A DNA stretch of 64,000 nucleotides from Sphaerulina vaccinii (GCA_022570795.1 JAKUDP010000002.1:1054001-1118000), one strand, 5' to 3'. Shown: positions 12,671 through 23,251, numbered from the stretch's first letter. Program-made: numbers and translations. The notes: generated by a model not told the origin, from the sequence alone.

Positions 12671-14274
12671 TTATCTGTTATACGGACTCCCATAAGAAGG
12701 CGGCTGCTGTTCCTCCCTCTGTACTCCACCCCATACATTCCATCCTTCACCCTGATGTGGAGGTTGAGGACTTTGCCCTCGATATGTTGGGTGGACGGCT
12801 CCGTCCTGCCCAGTAGGTACTGAGGAGCCAGGAGGGGGCCCCATTCCAGGATGATAGCCTGTATCTTGGTCTTGCCATTCTGAAGGCTTCATGTCTAGTC
12901 CCATGGGCTCCGATGGGTGAGCAGCGTGTGTCCTAGCGGGTGCTTGAGCGCCGTGTAGAAGTTCGCTTCGATCGTCTTCGATTGAGCCGTATTGTCCAGT
13001 ACCCTGAGACTGCTGGAGCTCTGTAGCCGCTTCTCCAGTAGCAGTGAATGCCGGACCAGCATAGCCAGTAGTCTGATCGCCCAGCTTGTTGGCGGGCATG
13101 TAGCTAGGGTCGTTATGCCTTTTTCTGACGCCAACGAATAGCCATCTGAAGCCTCTAGCGCTTGCGGTGATGACATCCCAGGGATTGAAAGAATCCATGA
13201 TTGCTTTCCAGCCAAGGAAGCCGCCAGAGTACTTTGATACTTCGCCATTGTAGGTTGGCATTGTTGATAATTTTGCATTGTGCTTGAGTGAATATGGCTT
13301 CCATGGGTAGGCGAAGATATGCAGACATGCGAAGAGTGCCATCTCTATGCAGAGGAGTACACTGGGAATGCCGATTTGTATATCCGAGTAGGCCAGATGC
13401 TCCGTGGGCTTCAGTACTCCGACTCTAGCGGAGGAGAGCAAGCTGATCACGATCGTTTGCCAGAAGGAGAAGAAGATGACCAACTTGATGCTGAGCACTT
13501 TCAAGAACGGCTTGTATTCTGCAAGGCTCTCCTTCAATTGGATGTAGAATTGGATCACGAAGAACATGGCAAACGTGACGGAAAGAGCCTCGAACGCCAG
13601 GACCCAGATGTGAGCAAACGCTGGCGAGAGTGATGCTTCGCAGTACTTGTCCAGAGCCTCAGTGATGACGGAGACGATCGTGAAGAATACCCGAATGAAG
13701 CAGTATTGGAATATGCCTGTGATCTATAGTCAGCTACCATGCCACAGGGAATCAGGTACTGTCTCATCAACTCACCAACCCAGATCACATTGAACCAAGT
13801 CAACCCACTCCTCGGCCTCCTCAAAAAGCCCTTATTCTCCCCTCCAGTACACTTCTGCAACCCAAAAACACCCCAGAACCAATTCTTCGGCACAACGCCC
13901 CGAAAGTACTCTTTCTGATCATGCAGCGTCGGCGCACAATAATGACACAGCAACGCGAAGAACGAACTAATCGCAAACGCCTCATAGCAATCCCGTAGTA
14001 CATCAAAGTATACCGCATGTCGATAGTAAACATAGCTCAAAAAACTAACAATCGAGTATACCGGGACCATGAAAAGGATTCGAATAATGTGTTTCTGTTC
14101 GCCCGGTACCAGGTAATGTGTTGCGTGCCGCCATATTAGGTATAGTGATATCACTACTGAGATGAGGCCGAAGACTGCTGAGATTAAGAGGCCAAGGTGG
14201 TGGAATGTTATGCCTATGCTGAGAGGTGTTTCGACTATTCTGGCGTCCTCGAGGGTGGAGTTGCATATCGCCAT
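12671..14274 (-). CDS. DUF300 / organic solute transporter Ost-alpha family membrane protein (2 exons)
   Basis: This family (TMEM184, plant LAZ1, animal Ost-alpha) comprises seven-helix membrane proteins of endomembranes and plasma membrane; the fungal role is not well defined. Exons 14274-13776 and 13716-12671 join at phase 1 through a 59-bp intron and encode 514 residues. About seven hydrophobic helices span roughly residues 24-320, including HLGLLISAVFGLISVVISLY near the start. Family hallmarks are ILFMVPVYSIVSFLSY, DCYEAFAISSFF and the C-rich LLCHYCAPTL. The last 190 residues are hydrophilic and rich in Gly, Pro and Gln and probably lie in the cytosol. The intron branch region GCTGAC and acceptor CACAG are clear. 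Confidence 0.88.
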
Positions 14275-15096
14275 GATGGGCTAGAGATGTTGTTCGTGTC
14301 GAGGAAGTGGTGTATGCTATGGCGCGATGGAGTGTACCATCCGCATGCGCGTGTCCTCTCGTTCCTACTTGTCTGACAGTGCTCTTGGATCGTCTGTACT
14401 ATCCGTGATCGCCTATCCTCCGTCCTGTTGTCCAATAGTCCTCTTGTCGCGAAACAGATGCTTGTCCAGTCCAGTCGTCCAGCGACTTATGAGATAATGC
14501 GATCTTTCTGTGCCTCAAGTGGCGCGGAAAGCCAATCTATTCGTGTAGTTCTCTGTGTCGTAAGAAGTACGAAGCAAGTCGGCAGTGCACGATCCTCTGA
14601 GCTCAGCTCCCTCTGACTTTCACGTCGCGATCTCCAGGCTTCCAGATCCGAGCCACACTTCACGCAGTCAAGCTGTGTCTGGGCGGTGCTTATGGTGTCT
14701 TGTCTCGTCTCGGCGGTAAAAGGTTCGCGTTGCTGACTTGGGAATCCTGTACAAGAAGATTGAAAGCTACTTGAGCAGAGCGGCACTTTTCTTGCCTCTG
14801 GCGCATACAAGGAGGCAGTGCTGTCGCGAAACCCTGTCAGGTCGCGCAGATCCAATGCGGAATGACGAAGCCGTGCTGGAGCATTCACGTGACATAACGG
14901 TCTGTTTGATCGACAGGAACGGCCTACCAATCATTTCGAAACAGCCAGTGAGTGGGAGAGTGGGGATTCAGAACAGAGTGATAGCACAGTTATTTTCATT
15001 CTTTGGTATCTCAGACAGAACAGAGCATGACGCCTTTGCAGCAATTTTCCGCAGCTTCCCGTAATCACAACGCTAAGTCATCAATCTTGTCCAAAC
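14275..15096. other. Intergenic: promoter of DUF300 gene and 3' region of cpa1
   Basis: About 820 bp between two minus-strand genes. No gene or repeat is supported. Confidence 0.5.
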
Positions 15097-16473
15097 CTAA
15101 GCAGATGCATGAGGGGACACGTTTGGCGAGACGCCAACACGCTCTTTAGCAAGCAAATCAACCAAGAGAGGGCTTGGCCTGTTGTCCTTGCCACCCTTGA
15201 GAGTGTCGTTCTGAGCCTTGTATTGCTGCACGCTGTTAAGATAGGCATCAAACAAGTAGCTGCTGTCGAGTGGGCCTCCCTTTGCCTCAGGGTGGAATTG
15301 TGTGCTGAAGATTGGTCGAGTCTTGTGGATCATGCCCTCGTTTGAGCCATCGTTGAGGTTGGAGAAGTACTCCTTGAACTCATCTGGCAGAGTGGTGGGG
15401 TCGACAGCATATCCGTGGTTCTGAGAAGTGATGTGGCACTTGCCAGTCATCAAGTCCAGAGCTGGGATGTTGTGGGCACGGTTTCCATACTTCATCTTGA
15501 TGGTCTTGGCGCCAGCAGCAGTAGCGAGAAGTTGGTGGCCGAGACAGATACCCATGATTGGGATGTTGCTGGTCTCCATGAGCTTCTTGAGGTTGTCGCT
15601 GGTCTTACGGCAGTGTGTTGGGTCACCAGGTCCGTTCGAGATGAAGACACCATCGAAGTGGTGGGCAGTCTTGTGGATTGGGTAGTCCCATGGCAGGCAA
15701 GTGACGCTGGCACCACGTCCTACGATCGAACGGATGATGTTCTCCTTGACACCACAGTCGATGAGAGCGACGTGTGCGCTGCCGTTTGGCGAAGGCACGT
15801 GGAATGGTGCCTTGGTGGAGACCTTTGCGACCAAGTTAATGGCCGATGGATCCTCGTATGCCTCGTCCTCGTCCGCATCGTACTCCTCGCCGACAGAGAT
15901 CTTGCCGAGCGAAGAACCCTGCTCTCGCAGGTATGTGACAATAGCACGAGTATCGACACCAGTAATAGCTGGAACACCCTCACGAGCACACCACTCCGAC
16001 AGACTCTCCACAGCAGTCCAGTGAGAGTACTGGAGGGCAGCGTCTGCTACAACGATACCGCAAGCCTGGATGTTTGGGCTCTCAAAGTACTTGAGCAGTC
16101 CGTACTCATCACGAGCATCGGATGGCACACCGTAGTTGCCGATCAGAGGCTGAGTGAAGACCAGGATCTGTCCACGGTAGGATGGATCGGTCATAGACTC
16201 TGGGTATCCAACGAGAGAAGTGGTGAACACAGCTTCTCCGCTGATGCTCGTCTTTGCACCGAAGCTCTTTCCGTGGAAGATTGGACCATCGCGGATGGTG
16301 AATGTGGCTCGGTCGAAGGATGGCTTGGTCGATCGCTTGGACGCGACTGGAGGAGCAGCACCAATACGGGTCTCTGGTGCTACAGTGGCATTGTGCCTGG
16401 TGAATGCCTTGGTGAGACTGGTCTTTGGCAGAGCAGAAGGCTTGAAAGTACGGGCAAACATAGCAGATGCCAT
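15097..16473 (-). CDS. cpa1: Arginine-specific carbamoyl-phosphate synthase, small (glutaminase) subunit
   Basis: This subunit hydrolyses glutamine and passes ammonia to the large subunit, making carbamoyl phosphate for arginine synthesis in the mitochondrion. The single-exon frame encodes 458 residues. The N-terminus (about 1-35) is basic, Ser/Ala-rich and lacks acid residues, as expected of a mitochondrial presequence. The CPSase small-subunit domain begins near residue 55 (FTIRDGPIFHGKSFG); the class I glutamine amidotransferase domain follows from about 233, with nucleophile Cys310 in GICLGHQLL and His394/Glu396 in FHPEA. The ATG at 16473 is the first in-frame codon giving a complete presequence. 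A spliced upstream ORF matching the arginine attenuator peptide ends 42 bases upstream, so translation is probably repressed by arginine. Confidence 0.97.
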   Translation of the reverse strand: MASAMFARTFKPSALPKTSLTKAFTRHNATVAPETRIGAAPPVASKRSTKPSFDRATFTIRDGPIFHGKSFGAKTSISGEAVFTTSLVGYPESMTDPSYRGQILVFTQPLIGNYGVPSDARDEYGLLKYFESPNIQACGIVVADAALQYSHWTAVESLSEWCAREGVPAITGVDTRAIVTYLREQGSSLGKISVGEEYDADEDEAYEDPSAINLVAKVSTKAPFHVPSPNGSAHVALIDCGVKENIIRSIVGRGASVTCLPWDYPIHKTAHHFDGVFISNGPGDPTHCRKTSDNLKKLMETSNIPIMGICLGHQLLATAAGAKTIKMKYGNRAHNIPALDLMTGKCHITSQNHGYAVDPTTLPDEFKEYFSNLNDGSNEGMIHKTRPIFSTQFHPEAKGGPLDSSYLFDAYLNSVQQYKAQNDTLKGGKDNRPSPLLVDLLAKERVGVSPNVSPHASA

Positions 16474-16515
16474 GGCTGATAAGGTGAAGTTGGTCGTCCG
16501 GAGTGTGAGGATTAT

Positions 16516-16688
16516 TCAACCACTGAAGGCCTTCCACAAGTGGTCTGAAATGTAGTCTGCCATGTCTGTTAGCCTCCTGATCGACTACCTCGCCAGAGCC
16601 CATATCTGTGCTCTTATCCGGCGAGAGAGACGTGGTGATTCTGGTGCGTCATACCCTGCGAGGTGAATGTGGTGGGCGCGAAAACCAT
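16516..16688 (-). promoter_or_regulatory. Arginine attenuator peptide uORF of cpa1, interrupted by an intron
   Basis: The leader of cpa1 holds a 24-codon uORF. Its first 34 nt (16688-16655) encode MVFAPTTFTSQ plus one base; a 98-bp intron (16654-16557, donor GTATGA, branch GCTAAC, acceptor GGCAG) follows; the second part (16556-16516) completes SQDYISDHLWKAFSG and a TGA. Length and core (FTSQDYxSDHLW) match the arginine attenuator peptides of Neurospora arg-2 and yeast CPA1, which stall ribosomes at the uORF stop when arginine is high and block scanning to the main start. Spacing from uORF stop to the cpa1 ATG is 42 bases. Without splicing the peptide core is not made from this start, so splicing is needed for attenuation. 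Confidence 0.92.
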
Positions 16689-17590
16689 GAACGCGACCGC
16701 TCAGTGGACGAGAGAGGTGGTAATTGAAGAGAGTATGGTGTTGGTAGCCGTGTGAGAGGAGAATTCAGCAGTGGTCAGTCCCTGCGAAAGAATGGCGTAA
16801 CAGTAGGGTAGGTTTTGCGTGAAAGATGGAGCTTCTGGCTCTGGGGCGGTGGAGTGAGCCAGGTAGAAGTTTTCAGATTATGCAGCCGATCTCGCCGAGC
16901 TGGTCAATGGCCAATGGCAGAACAGCAATGTGCACGAAGGTGGTGAAAATCCGTTGTTGCTGGAGATGTTGTCGTAGCAGATGGAGCAGGAAGACAGAAG
17001 ATCGAATTTGCTATTGACGTGAGAGTATGACTCCGTTCGCCGTTATCATCGACAGAGAAAGCGGCGGCGCTATTGCTTGGCTCCTTCCTCGCGCCGACTA
17101 CACCGCCGTCAGCAACCTCACCTCCCTCTTCACTCGTCACTCACCACTCGCACTCATCAAGCACCTTGGTGGAGCGGATCGCAAGCACAGCAATGGCTGC
17201 TCACTCAACACCACATCTATCACCGCCCACCATACACTTCCTCGAGGCTTCATCATCTCGGATGTCTTATCTGTCTACGAACCTTCTTACGCGCTAGGAG
17301 TGCTTCGGAGGCTTCACGTCCTTCCCGACGTGCCTTACCACTTCTCATGAGGCAGCTGCAAAATCAGTAAGACCACATGGACAATACGCAAGTCACAAGT
17401 TTCATGACTAGAATGATCTGTACGAGCTATACGCAGGGCAGTAGATTCTGCCACTGCGTGTGACGAGCGAGCATGCACAATATCGTGCATCAAAGAGTTC
17501 ACTTCGACTCAGTATGCCTGCATATGCCGTTTCATGTCATACTGACCACTTTAGTCCATCTCACACTTGTTTTCATAACAATTGACAGCC
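16689..17590. other. Intergenic: divergent promoter of cpa1 and the APH-like gene
   Basis: About 900 bp. Overlapping plus-strand frames at 17027-17370 lack domains or a splice model and are not annotated. The region should contain promoters for both flanking genes; I cannot assign specific sites. Confidence 0.45.
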
Positions 17591-18649
17591 ATGCCACACA
17601 CAGTACTGTACCATGATCTCGCGCCTGCAGGCGACCGCCGCAGCATGGGTGTCCTCAACAAGGTCCTGAGGACGCAACGAAGCAAGAGCCTTGTTGAGAG
17701 CAAGTCTTTCCAGTCGAAGAAGACCTTTCAAGAAGCCAATCCCCGCCAGGCCCTCGAAAAGCATCATGTGCGATCAGATAAGGCAATTCAAGAAAGCAAC
17801 ATCAGCTACCTTCAGGCTCTCGAGGAAGCTCGTCCAGGAGATGGCGTCGGCTACCCTACTCCATACCACGGCGAACGCATACGAGTCAACAATGCGTTCT
17901 TGAAGCGATGCAAACTGCTACGACCTCACTCCCGAGCCTTTCGCCTGAACGACGAAATTATGATCAAGACGGGCGATAAAGCTCGAATGTCGGAAGCCGC
18001 TGCCATGAGACTGCTTTCCGAGAAGACTTCACTACCAATCCCGAAGGTCTACGACGCCTATGTGCAGGAAGATGGATGTGGAGTCATGGTTATGGAGTAC
18101 ATCGAAGGCATCACTCTCGACCAAGCCTGGCCTTCTTACGATCATGCTCAAAGATCAGCAATCCTCTACCAGCTCCGAGATTGTCTGAACGAGTTGCGAT
18201 CTATCACAGCCAATGTGGTCAGCTCTATCGATGGCGAAGCATGCATCGACCAATTCTTCGCCACAGACAACATCAAATACGGTCCTTACAGTGACGAGAA
18301 CGCTTTCCATGAAGGTCTCGTCTACGCTCTACGACAGAGAGGGGATCACGCTTGGTTCCGCATGGTCGCCAGTCTGGTACGATCATTGAGAAGTAATGAT
18401 ATTGTGTTCACGCACAACGATCTTGTACCAAGCAATATTCTGGTTCGCGATGGCATGGTCGTGGCAATACTCGACTGGGAGATGTGTGGATTCTATCCGG
18501 ATCACTGGGAGTTCGTGAAGGCGTATGCTTTCGCTGATTGGAAAGGTTGGTGGGTAAAGGAGAAGATCCCGGACAAGATTCTGACGCCGAAATTGGGTGA
18601 GCTGGGGTTCATTTTGCTGGCGAAGAAGCTCATGTGGTCTCGCGCATGA
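17591..18649 (+). CDS. Protein kinase-like, aminoglycoside phosphotransferase (APH) family protein
   Basis: Fungal APH-family proteins have a small-molecule kinase fold; most have no known substrate. The single exon encodes 352 residues from the ATG at 17591. Kinase landmarks are visible: a possible ATP-binding Lys126 in IMIKTGDKARMSEA, hinge MVMEYIEGITL (about 166-176), catalytic loop FTHNDLVPSNILV with His275, Asp277 and Asn282, and the metal-binding segment ILDWEMCGFYPDHWE with Asp295 and Glu297. The first ~90 residues are basic, Gln/Lys-rich and probably disordered. The key residues are in place, so an active enzyme is plausible, but the substrate is unknown; aminoglycoside resistance should not be assumed. 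Confidence 0.85.
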   Translation: MPHTVLYHDLAPAGDRRSMGVLNKVLRTQRSKSLVESKSFQSKKTFQEANPRQALEKHHVRSDKAIQESNISYLQALEEARPGDGVGYPTPYHGERIRVNNAFLKRCKLLRPHSRAFRLNDEIMIKTGDKARMSEAAAMRLLSEKTSLPIPKVYDAYVQEDGCGVMVMEYIEGITLDQAWPSYDHAQRSAILYQLRDCLNELRSITANVVSSIDGEACIDQFFATDNIKYGPYSDENAFHEGLVYALRQRGDHAWFRMVASLVRSLRSNDIVFTHNDLVPSNILVRDGMVVAILDWEMCGFYPDHWEFVKAYAFADWKGWWVKEKIPDKILTPKLGELGFILLAKKLMWSRA

Positions 18650-18933
18650 GTGGCATGAAGTGTTTGGTATAGTAATGTGCAATACTTGTATAATACGACT
18701 GACAACGAAAGCGTGGAGCAGCCGGTTGCAGCACAGAACACGTGAGAGGTTAGCGTCGCCCTATCGAACGAACATATGTTACAGGCAATGCCCTCACCCT
18801 TCTTGACTCCTCTTTCGCACCTTTTCAACAGCTCACGACCCTGCTCGACAGCCTCACAGCGAACACACAAGCCACACAAGCCATATCGTCACCACACAGC
18901 CTTGGCGTCGCCCTCCGAAGGATTTCAGGCAAC

Positions 18934-19599
18934 ATGCAAGAAGACGACTATAGCCCGCCATTCGCTGCACTCTACAACTGGGACGACGATGATTGGAACG
19001 CCATGGTCGCACATTGGAATTCTCAGCCTGCAGTAGCGCCTCCAAACGAGGGCACTGCAGCTGGGTAAGTTTTCTTTTTACATGCTGACCGTGCCGCGCG
19101 TTTGCTCAAAAGGCTAGTGATGCAGGATCCTGCAGCTAAACCGACGTCGCCCTCTACGATCATCTGCCAGCGTATCAGCTCTATACTACCACCGTCAGAA
19201 GGACAAGCTAGTACAGGTCAATTTGCAAGCTCAAGAGCGGTAGCCTCGACTTCGCCAGATGCGCCTGTCATCCCTCAAGCCAGCGCGGCTCCCATTCCTT
19301 CGACGACCATCTGCCAAGACATTGCTTCCATACCACCAGGTCGACAAGCTGGACCCATCTTGCAATGTGGCATCTGCATGTCATATCACCTCTTCTCTCG
19401 CAAGGCTGAACTGCAGCGTCACATGGAGACTCACGTCGCTGGCCAGTACCCATGTACTGTTGCTGACTGCGACAGAATTGGCATCAAATCTTTCAAGCGC
19501 GAGGAGCATCGACGTAACCATTTGCGGAAGATTCATGGACAGCAGAGGGAGTCTTCAGGATGGTCAGATTGTGTGGGCTTTAGTGAGTGCGCAGGATAG
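18934..19599 (+). CDS. C2H2 zinc-finger protein (2 exons)
   Basis: Exons 18934-19064 and 19113-19599 join at phase 2 through a 48-bp intron with a GTAAGT donor and CTGAC branch point, giving about 205 residues. Two C2H2-type fingers lie in the C-terminal half: one reads C-x2-C followed by HMETH (LQCGICMSYHLFSR...), the second C-x4-C followed by H-x4-H (YPCTVADCDR...HLRKIHG). The region before them is rich in Ser, Pro and Ala and contains an imperfect internal repeat (STIICQRISSILPP and STTICQDIASIPPG). A nuclear DNA-binding role is the usual inference, but two fingers with irregular spacing could also bind RNA or protein. Targets are unknown. Confidence 0.78.
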
Positions 19600-19839
19600 A
19601 GAATGTTATTGCGTGTTTTCTCTGTATAAAGTCCATAGGATGCTATTGGAAGGGCGTTATTCTATTTTCACGTTAATGCATCCATACTTCGTCCTTGCCT
19701 TCTACACCGCATCTCTAATTCAGTTTCTGTCCCACGCACTGGGCGGAGCTACTTCGAGCAGCGCAGAGCACTCGGCATGTTTGTCGACCGAGCCTGTGTC
19801 ATACCCAGCGTTCTCCAACGATCCGACTAGCCTTCTCTC

Positions 19840-21026
19840 TCAATCCTCCGGAACATCCTCGCCCTCGATCTTTGGAATCTCCTCGCCGTCCACGAGTGAA
19901 ACAGGCCAGTAACCGAGTTCGTCGTAAGCCACGTCCGAAACCACATATCCAGCCTGGCGGAACTCGTTTCTCGCGTCAATGTGACCTCGCAGGGTACTAG
20001 CTCGGCAATCGCGCTCCCACTGCTTGTAGACGTTGCCCTGTTCCACACCATGAGCATAGCCCCCACGGAGACTAACAAGCTCGATCTTGAAGTCCTTGAA
20101 CTTCGCTGGGTTAAGGACAGTGCTATACTTCAGCCACGGGAACTTCTTGCCCTTTGGGGTATCGTCGTGGTCTCGGCTGACATGCAAGTGCAGAGATCGA
20201 TCAATAAGTTTGAAAGTGTCTGGTAGAATGAGCCGGAAGCTCTCCAAAGCACCATGTCGCTCAAGCGCACAAACCGCACGCTTGATGCGAATGATCTCAA
20301 TACTGCTGCTTGGTCGAAGACCGAGGTTCTCGAGGATCTTGTCGACGTAACGAAGCGTGCCTTTGGACTCTTGGAGGTTCTCCTTGAAGTAGTCGTTCGA
20401 TTCACCACCCCAGGGGACGTGAACGGCGATTTTGCGGACAAGAGATGCATTGGTACGTCCGATTGTGCGTAGCCAGGCGTCGAGGAGGTACCAACCTTTG
20501 TTACTCGAGAACCTGAATTCCATCTCGCCGTAGTAGATTGCAGTGGCCTCGAAGTTGATTTGCTTGTTTGCGCGAAGGAGTCCGAGTGCGGGCTTGACCT
20601 TGCGCTCATATCTCTTCTGATGATGCAGTCTGGCTTTGCCGTTCGTGATGTCCTTTCGAGTCGACTTTGGAGACAACTCGAGGTATGGCTGATCTGGAAT
20701 CAGGACGCAGCGGTAGATCTCGTTACGAATCTCGGCAGGCAGACCCATGAAATGACCTCTCAATGGCTTGCGGCGCTGTAGAGTGGTTAGCAAAGCCTGG
20801 TGGAGATGATATGCGAATGTCGTACGTGAGGAGCAGAGTACTTGCGCTCTGCCTCGAGTTCGTCGTCCTTGTGATATGCAGTCAGGGCCTTGGGGTCCCA
20901 ATCGAAGCGCTGTATCTTGACAGGCTGCGAAGCGGTGCTGGTGATGTGTACAGAGGACAACACGCCTGCTGGAGTCTGCATATTGCTCTGCAGTGTCAGC
21001 GAGCTCATGCTGTTGGAGAGCGTCAT
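19840..21026 (-). CDS. F-box-like protein of the fungal LPAEIRNEIY type (2 exons)
   Basis: Exons 21026-20826 and 20775-19840 join in phase 0 through a 50-bp intron (donor GTACGA, branch GCTAAC, acceptor CTACAG), giving 378 residues. After a Ser/Thr-rich start, residues about 75-95 read FMGLPAEIRNEIYRCVLIP, the short helical F-box-like element common in large Dothideomycete families; LRANKQINFEATAIYYGEMEF follows, also typical. The rest has no catalytic motif. Proteins with real F-boxes recruit substrates to SCF ubiquitin ligases, but for this fungal class Skp1 binding is not established. The gene converges on the zinc-finger gene, with 240 bp between stop codons, and is divergent from the EngB-type gene. 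Confidence 0.82.
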
Positions 21027-21583
21027 GGCTGTGGATGATGATGTTATAGTAGAGAAGAAAGGAAGAGAAGAGCAGAGCGCATGAATGCTGAAGTAGAGTG
21101 GGAGCGTCGTCGTACAGTGAGCGGACGCGCCAAGGCGTTCACATGACAACACGAAAGTGAATACATTCACCATTCACCATTCGACTTCGCAGCCCTCAGC
21201 CTCACGTCTTGTAGATATAAATGTCTGTGCACGAGTATAGATGGTGAATGAGCTTCTGAGAACGTATGGGAGGCCGGTACTTATAGGTATCGAAGAGCCT
21301 GCATTGGTTCCAGTGCAGGCAGCAAACAGAGACACTGTCGGACCTGCAGTCTTCAAAGACATCTTGAAACAGGCTTCGTTGTTTGTGCTTGTCAGACAAG
21401 ATTGTACAGGTAGTCTGAGTAAGGCGACGAGTATAGTAGCAAGATCGTAGGAAGTAGTTGTTATTGGAAGGACGAAGACATAATGGAAAGGATATACATA
21501 CTCCAAACAGGGAAGGTGCGGCGGGCGGGAGTCTCCGTGCATGTGAAAGTGAATAATGTTTCGATAACTCCATCTGCAGTTCA
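21027..21583. other. Intergenic: divergent promoter of F-box-like and EngB-type genes
   Basis: About 560 bp between two start codons. No specific site is assigned; short frames here have no support. Confidence 0.45.
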
Positions 21584-22651
21584 ATGGACCTCCTACATCT
21601 CCCAGCGACTCTTCGGCGCGCGATCCTCAGCCACTCCAGCATCACACAGACCTTAATTCGCCATGTCTCTACCACCTCTCCCGAATCAGGCCCACTGCTC
21701 AAACTCACGCCATCCACCTTAAACTCGTACACAGTCTCCAACCCGCCCGAAGCAAGCGACTTGCCCAAAGCGCGATCCTTCTTCACCAAACACCACCCAG
21801 AACTCCTCTTCACAGCCGCGCACTTCCGTAGTCTCCCACCTTCGCCCTACCCTGAAGTAGCATTCCTCGGCCGCTCAAACGTAGGAAAATCCTCCCTCCT
21901 AAACGCCCTTTTCGGACGTCCTCACAGCGACATAGCCCGCGTATCCAAGAAACCGGGCAAAACGCGCACAATCAACGGTTTCGGAGTCGGTGGCGAAGGG
22001 CTCGTAGGAGCCAAAGCGAAAGCTCCCCAGCGGGATAGTACAGGACAAGAAATTAGTACGAAAGGCGAAGCTTGGAAACGCTGGGGCAGAGGAGGTTTGT
22101 TGGTTGTTGATATGCCCGGATATGGCTCTGGCTCGAGAGAGGAGTGGGGTGGAGAGATTATGAAGTATTTGGAAAACAGAAAACAGTTGAGGAGGACGTA
22201 TGTACTTGTTGATTCACAACATGGGCTCAAGAAGACGGATGTACAGTTCTTGGTACATTTGAGGAGACAGGGGATTGCGCATCAGGTGGTTTTGAGTAAA
22301 GTGGATAAATTGCTGTATCCAGATGCGAAGTTTCCAGGACAGCTGAAGTTGCATAATGGTTTGGTGAAGTTGAGGGGAAGGTGTGAGGAGATTCGACAGG
22401 AGTTGGATGAGGCTGCTGCTGAGGAAGGCGTCAGAGGGAAGATGGGAGATTTGATGTGTTGTAGTTCGGAGAAGAGTCTGGATGAGAGGAACAAGACGAG
22501 GAGGATTGGAGTGGATGAGTTGAGGTGGTCGGTATTGACTGCTTGTGGGTTGGAGAATTCGTTTGACCTGAAGCGAGCGGCGCAGGTGAAGGTGTTGGCT
22601 AAAGAAGATGATGTGGAGCAAGAAGAACGAGAGCAATATGCTCCGATATGA
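21584..22651 (+). CDS. EngB/YihA-type GTP-binding protein, probably mitochondrial
   Basis: EngB-family GTPases assist assembly of the large ribosomal subunit; the fungal members (yeast Mrx8 type) act in mitochondria. The single exon encodes 355 residues. The first ~35 residues are Arg/Ser/Thr-rich and acid-poor (LRRAILSHSSITQTLIRHVS), fitting a mitochondrial presequence. GTPase motifs: G1 GRSNVGKSS (about 96-104), switch GKTRTINGF, G3 DMPGYG (176-181) and G4 SKVDK. Two additions relative to bacterial EngB are evident: an insert between switch I and G3 (about 137-170) and an extra segment near the C-terminus (about 285-305) before the closing helix. The ATG at 21584 is the first that includes the presequence. 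Confidence 0.9.
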   Translation: MDLLHLPATLRRAILSHSSITQTLIRHVSTTSPESGPLLKLTPSTLNSYTVSNPPEASDLPKARSFFTKHHPELLFTAAHFRSLPPSPYPEVAFLGRSNVGKSSLLNALFGRPHSDIARVSKKPGKTRTINGFGVGGEGLVGAKAKAPQRDSTGQEISTKGEAWKRWGRGGLLVVDMPGYGSGSREEWGGEIMKYLENRKQLRRTYVLVDSQHGLKKTDVQFLVHLRRQGIAHQVVLSKVDKLLYPDAKFPGQLKLHNGLVKLRGRCEEIRQELDEAAAEEGVRGKMGDLMCCSSEKSLDERNKTRRIGVDELRWSVLTACGLENSFDLKRAAQVKVLAKEDDVEQEEREQYAPI

Positions 22652-22804
22652 GGGGCCATCGAACTGTCACCCATGTCCGATCTTTGAGGCAAAAGAAATG
22701 GGAAGTGGTGGGGGAACATGCGGGAAAGCGTCTCAAGCACAAGTCTTGCAAACAACGGAAGTCGACCCTCCAAACTTGCCTGAACACTGCAAAAGAAGAA
22801 GTCT

Positions 22805-22948
22805 TGGTCTCACTGCGAGTCGAACGCAGGCCTTCCAGAAACCCTTGCGGGCGAGAGACTTCATGCCGAAGCAGAAACGCGCGCGATCATACCCGAAGGC
22901 AGAGTCCCTTCATCGAGGTCGGATATGCTACCACTGCACCACGAAACC
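22805..22948 (-). ncRNA. tRNA-like Pol III unit, copy 1
   Basis: Read on the minus strand, the 5' seven bases GGTTTCG pair with TGAGACC at the 3' end (two G-U type pairs), followed by a discriminator A. Next comes TGGTGCAGTGG, a match to the Pol III A box, forming a D arm GTGC/GCAT. The T arm is CTGCG-TTCGACT-CGCAG, a good B box. A TTTT terminator lies just downstream (22794-22791). The unit is 144 nt instead of about 72: the anticodon arm region is expanded and no normal seven-base anticodon loop with U33 can be drawn. It may be a tRNA pseudogene, a tRNA-derived SINE-like element, or a tRNA with an odd intron. Confidence 0.6.
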
Positions 22949-23100
22949 TGTCAAGTGTATGAGATTAGGCACGAACTGGTACTATATCAAAACTCACCGC
23001 ATCAGTCTTGTACCAGGAGCAAAATGAGACGTCCTTTGCACTCCTATGATTGCGCCTACTGAAACGACTATGTCTGCAAATGAAGCAAAAGTACGAATCT

Positions 23101-23251
23101 TGGCCTCGCTGCGACTTGAACGCAGGTCCTTCCAGACACCCTTGCGAGTGATACAACCGGAGTGTCAACTAGACGGGCGTCGAACGTCACTGGGACGAAC
23201 GGGCTTTACTCCTCACTGGGTCTGGATGTGCTTCCACTGCACCACGAAGCC
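23101..23251 (-). ncRNA. tRNA-like Pol III unit, copy 2
   Basis: This is the best-paired copy. Acceptor strands GGCTTCG and CGAGGCC pair fully with one wobble, then A. A box TGGTGCAGTGG, D stem GTGC/GCAC, T arm CTGCG-TTCAAGT-CGCAG (B box slightly off consensus) and a TTTT run at 23090-23087 are all present. The central stem CCAGA/TCTGG is perfect but encloses about 83 nt instead of a seven-base loop; inside it, CCC/GGG and AGTGA/TCACT can extend the stem. No anticodon can be assigned. The 3' part of the insert (TTGTATCACT then GCAAGG) is shared with copy 3. Confidence 0.6.

Noticed and set aside
15415..16479. Long open frame (354 codons) on the plus strand
   Set aside because: It lies wholly antisense to the firmly identified cpa1 gene; its length follows from codon bias of that gene and its translation has no domain.
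17027..17370. Three overlapping plus-strand frames upstream of the APH-like gene
   Set aside because: I considered an RNase P Rpr2/Rpp21-like first exon for one of them, but found no zinc-binding Cys pairs downstream and no consistent splice model.
22608..23027. 139-codon plus-strand frame over the tRNA-like units
   Set aside because: It crosses the end of the EngB-type gene and tRNA-like copy 1; the amino-acid sequence is derived from structured RNA arms.
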